Shown piece after piece: positions 21,474 to 30,404 of a DNA stretch of 64,000 nt. Origin of the DNA: Bacteroides sedimenti (lineage in GTDB: Bacteria > Bacteroidota > Bacteroidia > Bacteroidales > Bacteroidaceae); contig NZ_AP028055.1 of NCBI RefSeq assembly GCF_040365225.1, positions 2,170,001-2,234,000 on the forward strand, written 5' to 3'. How positions within the stretch are numbered: the first letter of the stretch is position 1; each line of letters begins with the position of its first letter. Made by a program: the position numbers and the translations under genes. Below the pieces are notes generated by a model that was given only the letters and a program-made list of their open reading frames with translations, had not been told where the DNA came from and did not search any database.

Positions 21474-21564
21474 CAATCATGTACAAGATTAGGGGGTAAT
21501 CATGTACAAGATTGAGTTCAATCATGTACATGATTGGGGTGAAAGATGTACAAGATTGGGGTAA
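21474..21564. repeat. Four-unit 22-23 bp direct repeat built on a palindrome
   Basis: Four copies of (A)ATCATGTACAAGATT plus a G-rich tail start at about 21475, 21498, 21520 and 21543. The third copy is the perfect 16-base palindrome AATCATGTACATGATT and the others are near-palindromes. The period is 22-23 bases, about two helical turns. It looks like an iteron or operator array. No flanking gene explains it. Confidence 0.7.
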
Positions 21565-21720
21565 CTATTGCCGTTGTTTTGGTTAGTTTCCACTTACATT
21601 TTGATTAGTTCTTCATGAACAAAGAGCAGTCTCTTGCTAAGATTTACCATGTGTAGTTACCGAAACAGGGAAAAGACATATCGTTTTAGTACTGGTATCC
21701 GGCTACACAAAAACAGACCG

Positions 21721-21955
21721 CAACAAACAAAAGCATGCTGTGCTTAGACAGCTTATTGAACAACATCGAACAGGTTGCTGCAATATGCCAAGGGGGTTGA
21801 TTCTGCATTTAGACGGCTAATTGAACAACCCCTTGGGGGCTTTCAACTCAACAAACAGATGCATACTGCTTTTATACAAGTCGACAGGGCCGCCGACTTC
21901 TATCTTAAGCACCACAACAGGCAGAAGCATACTGTTTATAGCCGCTTACATGGCC
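21721..21955. repeat. Degenerate tandem hairpin repeats
   Basis: Related segments recur: AAGCATGCTGTGCTTAGACAGC, then TTCTGCATTTAGACGGC, then ATGCATACTGCTTTTATAC, then AAGCATACTGTTTATAGCC, spaced about 60-70 bases apart. Two are followed by ATTGAACAAC. Hairpins are visible: CCAAGGGGGTTG (21788-21799) with CAACCCCTTGG (21826-21836), and AAGTCG with CGACTT near 21880-21900. The open frame at 21775-21984 has protein-unlike composition and I do not call it a gene. Confidence 0.5.
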
Positions 21956-22063
21956 AAAATCCACTCATTAGCGTCTATTTTTAGGGAGGATTTCACGTAA
22001 ACAAGTCCTTTGCACCATTTCTTATTAGATACAAACATCTAATTATCAATTATATACAAAATA

Positions 22064-22206
22064 CAGTGGTGTAGATGGTGCACTAAAAACAAGCTTTTTA
22101 CGCTTCCAGAAAATCATATTTGAAAAAAAATCTTTTTGAAGAATTTTCAATTCTCATTTTTTAGAATCGAAAAACAGTCGTTTTATCTACACCATCTACA
22201 CCACCG
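22064..22206. repeat. Inverted-repeat element, copy B
   Basis: The left arm GTGGTGTAGATGGTG (22066-22080) is perfectly complementary to CACCATCTACACCAC (22190-22204). The core aligns with copies A and C (CGCTTCCAGAAAATCATATTTG, then GAAGAATTTTCAATTCTCATTTTTTAGAATCG). The arms differ in sequence from A and C yet still pair. Confidence 0.75.
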
Positions 22207-22333
22207 TGAAGCATTGTTAGCCGGTAATGAGCTCAATACATGGTTCAAAATGGTAGTGAAAGCAATTGTCTGCCACCACTACTGTGTTACCCGGAATTAT
22301 ATTACATTGATAATAAACACCATACAGAGTAAT

Positions 22334-22473
22334 GGGTGGCAGAGGTGGCAGAGAAAACATCCTATTTACCTTTCTGTAAATCGTAAATCGAAAAAAAGTA
22401 TTTTAGAAGAATTTTCAATTTTCATTTTCTGAAACCGTAAAACATCCTTTTTTAGTGCCACCTCTGTCACCCC
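22334..22473. repeat. Inverted-repeat element, copy C
   Basis: GGGTGGCAGAGGTGGCA (22334-22350) pairs with TGCCACCTCTGTCACCC (22456-22472) with one G.T wobble. The arm itself is a tandem of GTGGCAGAG. The core shares TCGTAAATCGAAAAAAAG and AGAAGAATTTTCAATTTTC with copy B. DNA between the copies and up to 22560 holds no recognisable gene. Confidence 0.75.
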
Positions 22474-22567
22474 CTCCGAAAATAAGTATATACATCTTCC
22501 TGAATATGCCTGCAATCATGGCATACAATCGTGAAAGCACGGACAGACGAATTGGCGGAATGAAGCA

Positions 22568-22605
22568 AAAAAAGGGCTAAACTCATACAAGTCTAGCCCT
22601 TTTCG
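22568..22605 (-). terminator. Terminator of the GH29 gene
   Basis: On the minus strand AAAAGGGCTA and TAGCCCTTTT form a stem around a 14-base loop and run into a T-tract, 24 bases after the GH29 stop codon. Confidence 0.85.
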
Positions 22606-22628
22606 ATATTACTTAACTTAGGAAGTTT

Positions 22629-23981
22629 CTAATTGCTGGTGATCACCTGTCCGGCTTCGCGGTAAAGGTCTATCTTTCCATCAAGCAGAAGCGCCACAAC
22701 AGTGATTTGTGGATCTTGTACCTGCTCGGGAACATCGAAATATAGAATGCCGGGAACACTGCTCCAATATGCCTTACCCACAACCTTGGTCTCCAGCAAA
22801 GCACCGTTGCCCACAATCCAGGCACGGTTCACTTTATTCTTAAGCCCCTTCACGGAAATAGGGCCGATAGGTTTGTAAGGTAGATAGATATAGAGGATGT
22901 CCTGGTTCTTGTTCAGCGCAGTATAACCCATAACATGACCTTCGGGAATACCCGCTCTTGTTCCGTAGATGGCATCGGCATGTTTCTTGGTCCAACGACC
23001 AAACTCCTTCAGGATATCAACCTGCTCCTGAGGAATGGTTCCATCTTCTTTCGGACCAATGTCTAGCAGCAAATTTCCTCCGTTGGAGAGACAGTCTACA
23101 AAAGTGCGGAGCAACATGTTGGCCGATTTGTAATTGGTATCTGTGGGAGCATATCCCCAGCTGTCGTTCATCGTCATACACAATTCCCACCAAGGAGATG
23201 CCGGACGACGGATAGGCACACCCTGTTCCGGGGTTTCATAGTCGCCATATCCCTGAATGCGTGAGTTGAGAATAACATTGGGATTGTAGGAACGAAGCAT
23301 CGAAGCCATATCTTTTGCTTTCCAGGTAGCGGAGTTGAAATCCCAGTCACCGTCAAACCAATATAAATCGGGTTTGTATTGTTTGTTCAGTTCTGTCAGC
23401 TGTTTTTTGTCGAATTCAAGGAAGCGTTCCCAACGAGCCGGATCGTCCTTTACCTGATAGCGCATAGAAGTGCGGGTTTCATGCGGATAATCCTTGCACG
23501 ACCAGTCGAGGAGCGAATAGTAGATTCCTAGCTTCATACCTTCGTTACGGACAGCCTTTGTAAAAGGAGTCAGTAAATCGCGGGCTGCAGGGCTCTTCTT
23601 CACCAGACTCAGGTCGCTGGCTTGTGTATCCCACAGTGCCACCCCATCGTGATGCTTGGAGGTAATAACTGTATATTGGGCACCGGACTCTTTAATCAGC
23701 TTTGCCCATGCCACCGGATCATAGTTCTTAGCAGTAAATCCGTTCAGCTGAGACATGTACTCATCATAAGAAAGATAGCCGTTATAGAAAGACCAGCTCT
23801 CAGGAATTCCTCTTACAGCATAAATGCCCCAATGGATAAAAACACCAAGCTTGGCATCCTGGAACCATTGCATTCTCTTCTCCTTCTGTTCTTTCGACTC
23901 CTGAAAGGACTGAGCATTACTGGTACCAATTGTGAAAATGGCCAGTAAGGATAATGTGATAATTCTTAGGTTTTTGTTCAT
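22629..23981 (-). CDS. GH29 alpha-L-fucosidase, secreted
   Basis: Releases alpha-linked L-fucose from glycans, probably in the periplasm. The signal peptide MNKNLRIITLSLLAIFTIGTSNAQ (1-24) fixes the start at 23981; the longer frame from 24032 adds 17 unlikely residues and would place the -7 box inside the gene. The GH29 barrel is clear: WFQDAKLGVFIHWGIYAV, YTVITSKHHDGVALWDT, the nucleophile D210 in PDLYWFDGDWD, and ETPEQG, a likely acid/base region. A C-terminal beta-sandwich follows from about residue 370. It is divergent from a sulfatase, consistent with attack on fucosylated, sulfated host glycans. Confidence 0.93.
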   Translation of the reverse strand: MNKNLRIITLSLLAIFTIGTSNAQSFQESKEQKEKRMQWFQDAKLGVFIHWGIYAVRGIPESWSFYNGYLSYDEYMSQLNGFTAKNYDPVAWAKLIKESGAQYTVITSKHHDGVALWDTQASDLSLVKKSPAARDLLTPFTKAVRNEGMKLGIYYSLLDWSCKDYPHETRTSMRYQVKDDPARWERFLEFDKKQLTELNKQYKPDLYWFDGDWDFNSATWKAKDMASMLRSYNPNVILNSRIQGYGDYETPEQGVPIRRPASPWWELCMTMNDSWGYAPTDTNYKSANMLLRTFVDCLSNGGNLLLDIGPKEDGTIPQEQVDILKEFGRWTKKHADAIYGTRAGIPEGHVMGYTALNKNQDILYIYLPYKPIGPISVKGLKNKVNRAWIVGNGALLETKVVGKAYWSSVPGILYFDVPEQVQDPQITVVALLLDGKIDLYREAGQVITSN

Positions 23982-24004
23982 AATTTGTTTTGGTTTAGAG
24001 GAAG

Positions 24005-24012
24005 CAAATATA
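24005..24012 (-). promoter_or_regulatory. -7 box of the GH29 gene
   Basis: The minus strand TATATTTG is an exact Bacteroides -7 box, 24 bases upstream of the GH29 ATG at 23981. No clear -33 TTTG at standard spacing. Confidence 0.45.
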
Positions 24013-24284
24013 CGATTATTTTTTGGCCTCATAAAAAATCGTGAGGGTAATCATCTTTTCGATGTCATCAATGCAATGGAACAGAACAATAATCCACACT
24101 ATTCTCTTACGGAAAGGGGTGCTGTTTTTTTTCAGGATAAATAGCAAATCAAATAGCGTTTTTACTTTCTTAAGATAACTTTTTGGAGATTGCATACCGA
24201 TAAAAAAACAGAAAGTGGTATCTTCGGCACGAAAAATAAAGTTATTATCGTTCTCATTGCAGGAGACACCTTTTAACACCAACT

Positions 24285-25814
24285 ATGAACCTAAAGAATT
24301 TACAGCTACTTACAACAGGAGCCCTTATCGGAGGAGCTTGCCTCTCTTCTGTCAGTGCACAAGAAAAACCCAATATCATTGTTTTCCTTGTGGATGATAT
24401 GGGATTGATGGACACCTCTGTTCCTTTTATTACAGACGGACAAGGAAATCCTGTCCGACAGCCTTTAAACAACTGGTATCGCACACCGAATATGGAGCGA
24501 CTTGCCTCACAGGGTACTCGCTTCTCTACATTCTACGCGCAAAGCGTAAGTTCGCCATCGCGTACATCTATCATGACGGGACAAAATGCCACCCGTCATC
24601 GCACCACAAACTGGATTAATTCAGAAAGCAATAATCGTACACCTTTCGGACCCCCTGAATGGAACTGGAAGGGACTAAACCATGCCGACATTACCTACCC
24701 TAAAATGCTGCAAAAGGCAGGTTACCGGACTATCCATGTAGGTAAAGCACATTTTGGATGTATGAACAGCGAAGGAGAAAATCCGAAAAATATAGGATTC
24801 GATGTAAATATCGCAGGGTCCTCCATCGGGCAACCGGGAAGTTATCACGGCGAGAATGGTTACGGATGGATTAAAGGGAATAAAGAGAGAGCTGTGCCCG
24901 GATTGGAAAAATATCACCGCACAAACACATTCCTTTCAGATGCATTAACCCTGGAAGCCGGAGAGGAAATTGCCAAAGCGGTAGCAGAAAAACGACCGTT
25001 TTATCTTAATATGGCACATTATGCCGTACATGCTCCTTTCGAAACAGACGAACGCTTTATTGGACACTACACCGCTGCCGATAAGAACGATCAGGCAAAA
25101 GCGTTTGCTACGCTTATCGAGGGAATGGACAAATCACTGGGCGACCTGATGGAGAAACTCGAAAAACTGGGAGTGGCACAGAATACATTGATCATCTTCC
25201 TGGGAGATAACGGTGGAGATGCACCGCTGGGAGGAGCTGCAGACTATGGTTCATCAGCACCACTCAAAGGCAAAAAAGGATCTGAGTTTGAAGGTGGTGT
25301 TCGTGTGCCTTTTATTGTTAGCTGGGCACACCCGGATGCAAAAAACAAATTCCAGAAACAATTCCCTATTGCAAAAAACAAGGTTATGAAACAGATTGGA
25401 ACAGTAATGGATATATACCCCACTGTGCTTTCCGTTTCAGGAATAAAAGCTCCGAAAAACCACGTATTGGATGGCTTTAGTTTAAAGACATTATTGCAAG
25501 GAAAACCGGATAAAAACCATCCGCAAGAGTTCCTGATGCATTTTCCTCACGAGCATCGTGGCAGCTATTTTACTACTTTCCGCAAAGGAGACTGGAAGCT
25601 TATCTACCACTACAATCCGGAAAATCCAGGATCTCCCGGCTATCAGCTTTATAATCTTGCAAAAGATGAGACGGAAACAACCAACCTTGTCAAATCAGAA
25701 CCTGAAAAGCTGAAAGCAATGGTTAGTGAAATGACTCAACGGTTAAAGGCGGAAGGGGCACTCTACCCAGTCGACAAGGATGGTAAAGCGCTGGAACCAA
25801 TCATTCCGCAATAA
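24285..25814 (+). CDS. Family S1 sulfatase, Ser-type
   Basis: A secreted sulfatase (signal peptide about 1-25, ending VSAQ) that would remove sulfate esters from glycans. N-terminal PNIIVFLVDDMG carries the metal-binding Asp pair. The maturation motif is S89-S-P-S-R in SVSSPSRTSIMTGQ, with Ser in the formylglycine position, so an anaerobic sulfatase-maturating enzyme is required. The second metal site is in IIFLGDNGGDAP, and the C-terminal subdomain carries GDWKLIYHY. Length (509 aa) is typical. The substrate is not readable; the neighbouring fucosidase suggests a host mucin-type glycan. It is transcribed away from GH29 with a 303-base gap. Confidence 0.92.
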   Translation: MNLKNLQLLTTGALIGGACLSSVSAQEKPNIIVFLVDDMGLMDTSVPFITDGQGNPVRQPLNNWYRTPNMERLASQGTRFSTFYAQSVSSPSRTSIMTGQNATRHRTTNWINSESNNRTPFGPPEWNWKGLNHADITYPKMLQKAGYRTIHVGKAHFGCMNSEGENPKNIGFDVNIAGSSIGQPGSYHGENGYGWIKGNKERAVPGLEKYHRTNTFLSDALTLEAGEEIAKAVAEKRPFYLNMAHYAVHAPFETDERFIGHYTAADKNDQAKAFATLIEGMDKSLGDLMEKLEKLGVAQNTLIIFLGDNGGDAPLGGAADYGSSAPLKGKKGSEFEGGVRVPFIVSWAHPDAKNKFQKQFPIAKNKVMKQIGTVMDIYPTVLSVSGIKAPKNHVLDGFSLKTLLQGKPDKNHPQEFLMHFPHEHRGSYFTTFRKGDWKLIYHYNPENPGSPGYQLYNLAKDETETTNLVKSEPEKLKAMVSEMTQRLKAEGALYPVDKDGKALEPIIPQ

Positions 25815-25895
25815 CAGCCGGAATCATCAGTTGAAAGTAGCGATAACTGATGGCGAATCCATCACGAAGATATGTTTTATCTTAAATAAGGAGAA

Positions 25896-25927
25896 GAGGG
25901 AAGCTAAGAAATTGGCTTCCCTTTTTC
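25896..25927 (+). terminator. Terminator after the sulfatase gene
   Basis: GGGAAGC (25898-25904) pairs with GCTTCCC (25915-25921), followed by TTTTTCTTTTT. Strong intrinsic terminator about 80 bases past the stop codon. Confidence 0.88.
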
Positions 25928-26067
25928 TTTTTGAAAAAAAGGGAGTTGTAACTTCTCATTTCTTCAAAAAAGGAATCTGGACATAATAAGCTATATCATT
26001 CCAAACATTACTTATCATTCAAACTATTATTTCACATATTTCATTATGTAAGCCTAAAAATATTTCA

Positions 26068-26075
26068 TACATTTG
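26068..26075 (+). promoter_or_regulatory. -7 box of the transglutaminase/DUF3857 operon
   Basis: TACATTTG matches TAnnTTTG, 60 bases before the preferred ATG at 26136. The best -33-like TTTC is spaced too far (25 bases), so this is tentative. The rest of 25928-26135 holds nothing recognisable. Confidence 0.4.
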
Positions 26076-26135
26076 TTCCCATTATATTAAATACGCAAGC
26101 ATAAAACTTGGGTATTGATAACACAAAATCAGACT

Positions 26136-27989
26136 ATGAAAAGGCGCAAAAGACTACTTTCTTATTTGTTTCTTTGTTTTTGTTATGTTAGCACTTTCGC
26201 ACAAACAGATGATGACAATGTAATTATCACCAATATGGAGGATGTCTTTACATTTAAACTCAATGATGACAAAAAACTGTTTATTGAAGAAAAGTCTTCA
26301 GCCACATATGTATCTGTAATATCCAAGGAAGTTTTTTTAGCCAAATTCTACAATGAATACTCGGAAATAACAAATATCAAGGTAGACGGATTAAAAAACG
26401 TTAGACCTCAATACAGAATGTATCAGAAAGAAGGTTTATTTTATCACGACTCTAGAGTCTGCATAATAAATTTACCATTTACTCAGAAAAATAAGATTGC
26501 AGAAGTCTCTTATAAAAGAATCTTTCAAGATCCTCACTATTTTACTACAGTCAATCTATCCGAGCAACAATTTATACAGAATAAGATTGTAAAATTAATT
26601 GTCCCCTTTTGGATGGACATTGACATCCAAGAGAAGAATCTTGGAACAAATATAAAAAAAGAAGTCATAGCAGATGAGAAGGCTAAAACTCATACATACA
26701 TTTATTACATTGAAAATCAAAAAACAGAAAAAGAAGAGCCTAACAGTCCGGGATATTCATATATCTGTCCTCATTTAAGAATCATATCCAAAACAGCTAC
26801 TATCAACGGATCAAAACAATCCATTTTTGATGGGCTTGAAAGTCTTTACAAATGGAATCACGGTGCCACTCTTCAGGACAGCAGTGATTCAACGGTTATC
26901 TATAATAAAGCTCAAGAAATAATTAAAGAATGTACTACTCCGGAAAGAAAAATCAAAGCTATTTATTCATGGGTACAGGAAAATATTCGTTATATTGCTT
27001 TTGAGTATGGAATTTGGAGATTCAGACCTGCTGACGCACAAGATGTATTGCAAAAGAAATATGGCGATTGCAAAGGAATGTCCAATTTATTAAAGTCGCT
27101 GCTTGTTGCAGCTGGTTTTGATGCACGGCTTGCATGGATAGCCACCAATGAAATTGATTTCGATTTTTCAACTCCATTACCCATTTTAGATCACATGATC
27201 TGTGCCCTGAACTGGAACAATAAGTTCTATTTCCTTGATCCTACAGTGAAATATATGCCGCTTGGCGAATATACTCAGTCGATACAAGACAGAGAGACAA
27301 TGATAGAAGATGGGGATAACTATCTAATAAAACGTGTTCCCTCCATCTCCCCTATCCAAAACAAAGATAGCATATCGTGTGAATATACAGTTATAGACAA
27401 AACGTTGAGTGGCAAAGCTGTCAACTCCTTTCACGGGGAATCAAAGCAACTTATCTTGTCGCTACTTCACTCTAAAGAAAAAGACAAACAGGATTATGCA
27501 ATAAAGAGATTTCTGGAAAAAGGAGAAGCGCAGGACGAGGTGTCCAATATCATTATCACTGGTACAGAACCCCAATCGGACAACCTCTCCATCAGTTATG
27601 ATATAGAGCATAAATCTGCCATACAGGCCATTAATGATGAGCTGTACATCAGTCTGAATTCCGCAAAAGACTATGAAAATTTGGCCATTGACACTACCAA
27701 ACGTGAAAATGATTACCTGTTCTCATTTAAAGAGCACATTGTTCGGCAAATCACGCTTCACATTCCTTCGGGATATAAAGTAACCGAACTTCCTTCCGGG
27801 TTAACAATCAAAAACAACAATCTTTTTTTTACAGTTTCATATATCCAAACAGATAACAAAGTCATCTATCGAAAAGAAATAACCATGGTTGATCCATGGG
27901 TAAAAAAGAGTTGTTTTAAAGAGTGGAATAACCACATCTCAGCTATCCGAAAAGCTTATATGGAACAAATAACCTTAAAGAAACTATAA
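26136..27989 (+). CDS. Exported transglutaminase-like protein
   Basis: A 617-residue exported protein. The signal peptide MKRRKRLLSYLFLCFCYVSTFAQ supports the start at 26136 rather than 26115. The N-terminal half is beta-rich and DUF3857-like. The transglutaminase-like core lies at about 265-375 with an intact triad: C312 in KYGDCKGMSNLL, H353 in LDHMI and D368 in FYFLDPT. The C-terminal part is a beta-domain. Proteins of this type sit in the periplasm or outer membrane of Bacteroidota; the enzymatic role (protease, amidase or crosslinking) is not established. It is 12 bases upstream of a second, related gene, so the two probably form an operon and act together. Confidence 0.82.
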   Translation: MKRRKRLLSYLFLCFCYVSTFAQTDDDNVIITNMEDVFTFKLNDDKKLFIEEKSSATYVSVISKEVFLAKFYNEYSEITNIKVDGLKNVRPQYRMYQKEGLFYHDSRVCIINLPFTQKNKIAEVSYKRIFQDPHYFTTVNLSEQQFIQNKIVKLIVPFWMDIDIQEKNLGTNIKKEVIADEKAKTHTYIYYIENQKTEKEEPNSPGYSYICPHLRIISKTATINGSKQSIFDGLESLYKWNHGATLQDSSDSTVIYNKAQEIIKECTTPERKIKAIYSWVQENIRYIAFEYGIWRFRPADAQDVLQKKYGDCKGMSNLLKSLLVAAGFDARLAWIATNEIDFDFSTPLPILDHMICALNWNNKFYFLDPTVKYMPLGEYTQSIQDRETMIEDGDNYLIKRVPSISPIQNKDSISCEYTVIDKTLSGKAVNSFHGESKQLILSLLHSKEKDKQDYAIKRFLEKGEAQDEVSNIIITGTEPQSDNLSISYDIEHKSAIQAINDELYISLNSAKDYENLAIDTTKRENDYLFSFKEHIVRQITLHIPSGYKVTELPSGLTIKNNNLFFTVSYIQTDNKVIYRKEITMVDPWVKKSCFKEWNNHISAIRKAYMEQITLKKL

Positions 27990-28000
27990 ATACATATATT

Positions 28001-30223
28001 ATGAAGAACAAAAAAAGCAGAGTTCTTTGGATGATCATGGCTATGCTTGTATTCTCGGATATGCTTTTCGCTATCGATTATACTGAACAGGAAATGCGGG
28101 TAAGAGAAGAAGTGTGGGGATGGAACTTGCCTCAATTCAAGAACTATACCGTTCCCGACAAATATAAAAAAGAATCGGCTATCATCATTGCCCGACATAA
28201 ACTAGTTGAAGTCAAAAGACAAAAACAATTCTCAAGTTTTTTACAGAGTGGAGGTTTAAGTCCGAGTCTATATTACACAGACACCGAACGATCTTTAGTT
28301 AAAATAAACGATAATGCATCTCTAAAAGAATTCTCCGAAATTTCTTTTAAGAAAGAAACCTCGACAAGGGGATACTATAGTCTCAATAAATTCAGAACAA
28401 TAATTGGAGCAAGAGTGATAAAACCGGATGGTACAATAAAGGAGGTTGATGTAGCCAATGAATCAGTAACAGTTACTGAAGGTAAAAACAATAAAGAGTC
28501 ATATAGAAAACTGGCTATTCCGGATCTACAAGTCGGGGATATTCTTGATTACTTTATTCACAAGGAAAAGGATTTGGAAAGCGAAAACATACCTCCCATA
28601 TTCTTTGCTTTTTTTTCACCATACCCTACTCTCTCTTATTCCGTTCACTGCGAATTCGGAAAGAAGCTTACTGTTGAATATCGTTCCATAAACGGAGCTC
28701 CGGAAATGAAAATGATTAATGCAGATGAAAATTATACAATTCTTGAAGCGGAAAAAAAGGATCTTCTCAAGATAGATTTAGATAATATAAATGAAACACG
28801 ATGGCTTTCAGTTATGCGTGAATTGCCCATGATCCGTATGAAGATATTAAATAATACTTCTAAAATATTATACAAACCGGCAAGTGCACGTAGTAGTGGG
28901 GTATACAACAATATTCCATCTATTAACATTTTAAACGATGCCAAATGTATGTTGGCAACCCAAGAATCTCAGATGAGCTCGTTAAAAAAGATCAATAAGA
29001 AAATATCGGAAGCAATACTAAACTACAAACAGAATTCCCTCAATGCAACTCAGGAAGATCTAGCCGTATATTGCTATGATGCACTTCGTTTATACTGGCC
29101 AAACAATTTGGAGTACTTTCCGCCAATCATGTTTATGATCCAGCTGGAAAAACTCTTAAAAGAGAATATGGTGGAGGCTAAAATAGGATTTGTTACAAGT
29201 AAGTACGATGCACGAATGGAGGAGATTACCGAACCGGGAGATTTGTATTGTGTTGTTACTGCAAATGAGAACAAACAACTCTTTTCTTTCACCGGAAGTT
29301 ATTCCCCTGCCGCTGAAATCCCAGCAAGTTTTCAGGGAGAAAAAGCTTCAATCGTATCAGTAAACGCTTATAAGAGAAATAGCCCGACAGGAATTGAAGG
29401 CGATTGCAGTGAATATGAAATACATGAAACAACCGCCGACCAGAATAAGAACTTAGTAAAAATGCAAGTAACTTTTTCGGAGAGTAGTCCGCTTGAGTTA
29501 GTGATAAACCGTGAAAGTACATATACAGGCGACCAGAAAAAAGATTTTCAACAGTTACTGATCTTGGATGAAGATTGGAATAATGAAATGCGTAAGAATT
29601 TATCGATTGAAAAAACGCACTTACAGGAAATGGATGAGGATAAGAATGCACGTAAATACGTTGAAGAATGGCAAGCTTTTTACGATAAAGAACGAAAAGA
29701 ACAAAAAGATAACATTAAGAAAGAGATTAATGCCATTCATGATTTTGCTCCTAAAGAGGTACTCGACTATTCTATGAAAAGCATGGGAATAACATCTCAA
29801 AATCCAGATTTACAATATACAGTAAAATACAGCATAGAGGGGTTGGTGAAAAAAGCAGGGAGCAACCTTTTGTTGGATGCAGGAAAATTAATAGGTACGC
29901 AATGGGCCCCGACAGCAGAAGATCGCAACCGCTTGGTAAATGCCATACTACCTTCCCCACGCTCTTTTATCAACGAAATACAGGTGGAAATACCAAAAGG
30001 ATATGAGGTACAAGGTATTGAAAATTTGAATTATAAAATAGAAAATGAGTATGGTTCTTTTGTATCAACCGCATCCATAGCCGAAAACAAGCTCAATATC
30101 GAAACTCAGAAAGTATACAAGAAATCATTTATTCCTGTTGCAGATTGGAATGAATTACTGAAAGTAATGGATGAAACAAATAAATTTTATTCTCAATCTG
30201 TGATCTTAAAAAAGATTCAGTAA
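28001..30223 (+). CDS. DUF3857-type exported protein, probable inactive transglutaminase
   Basis: A 740-residue exported protein with a signal peptide ending near MLFAIDY (about residues 1-25). Residues about 95-230 (FKKETSTRGYYSLNKFRTIIGARVIKPDG and following) have the DUF3857 pattern. Residues about 345-450 align in position with a transglutaminase core (YDALRLYWPNN, then IQLEKLLKENMVEAKIGFVTSK), but the active-site Cys, His and Asp motifs are not visible. It is therefore likely a catalytically dead partner of the protein encoded just upstream; this is inference. A charged helical stretch lies at about 540-590. Function unknown. Confidence 0.75.
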   Translation: MKNKKSRVLWMIMAMLVFSDMLFAIDYTEQEMRVREEVWGWNLPQFKNYTVPDKYKKESAIIIARHKLVEVKRQKQFSSFLQSGGLSPSLYYTDTERSLVKINDNASLKEFSEISFKKETSTRGYYSLNKFRTIIGARVIKPDGTIKEVDVANESVTVTEGKNNKESYRKLAIPDLQVGDILDYFIHKEKDLESENIPPIFFAFFSPYPTLSYSVHCEFGKKLTVEYRSINGAPEMKMINADENYTILEAEKKDLLKIDLDNINETRWLSVMRELPMIRMKILNNTSKILYKPASARSSGVYNNIPSINILNDAKCMLATQESQMSSLKKINKKISEAILNYKQNSLNATQEDLAVYCYDALRLYWPNNLEYFPPIMFMIQLEKLLKENMVEAKIGFVTSKYDARMEEITEPGDLYCVVTANENKQLFSFTGSYSPAAEIPASFQGEKASIVSVNAYKRNSPTGIEGDCSEYEIHETTADQNKNLVKMQVTFSESSPLELVINRESTYTGDQKKDFQQLLILDEDWNNEMRKNLSIEKTHLQEMDEDKNARKYVEEWQAFYDKERKEQKDNIKKEINAIHDFAPKEVLDYSMKSMGITSQNPDLQYTVKYSIEGLVKKAGSNLLLDAGKLIGTQWAPTAEDRNRLVNAILPSPRSFINEIQVEIPKGYEVQGIENLNYKIENEYGSFVSTASIAENKLNIETQKVYKKSFIPVADWNELLKVMDETNKFYSQSVILKKIQ

Positions 30224-30404
30224 AAAAAGTATAAAAACAGGATCATTTTATCGATTAATAAAGATATTATATCTCAAAAAATAACAATCAATAGTCCGTT
30301 TAATAAGACAAAAAAGAAGATACAGAAGTTTCAAATAAAGATAATGTAAAATCTGGAATATTATTGTACCTTTAATTTTTTTTCAACTAATAACAAATCA
30401 TCCT

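Noticed and set aside
21474..21955. CRISPR array
   Set aside because: The repeats are short (22-23 bp) and directly abutting or diverged, with no unique spacers of constant length and no cas genes.
21775..21984. 69-codon frame in the hairpin repeats
   Set aside because: It runs through inverted and tandem repeats and has no recognisable domain or start signal.
18268..22628. Integrated mobile element (ICE, prophage or IS)
   Set aside because: No integrase, transposase, relaxase or phage gene is present, and no tRNA-derived attachment repeat was seen; umuDC alone is not evidence of mobility.
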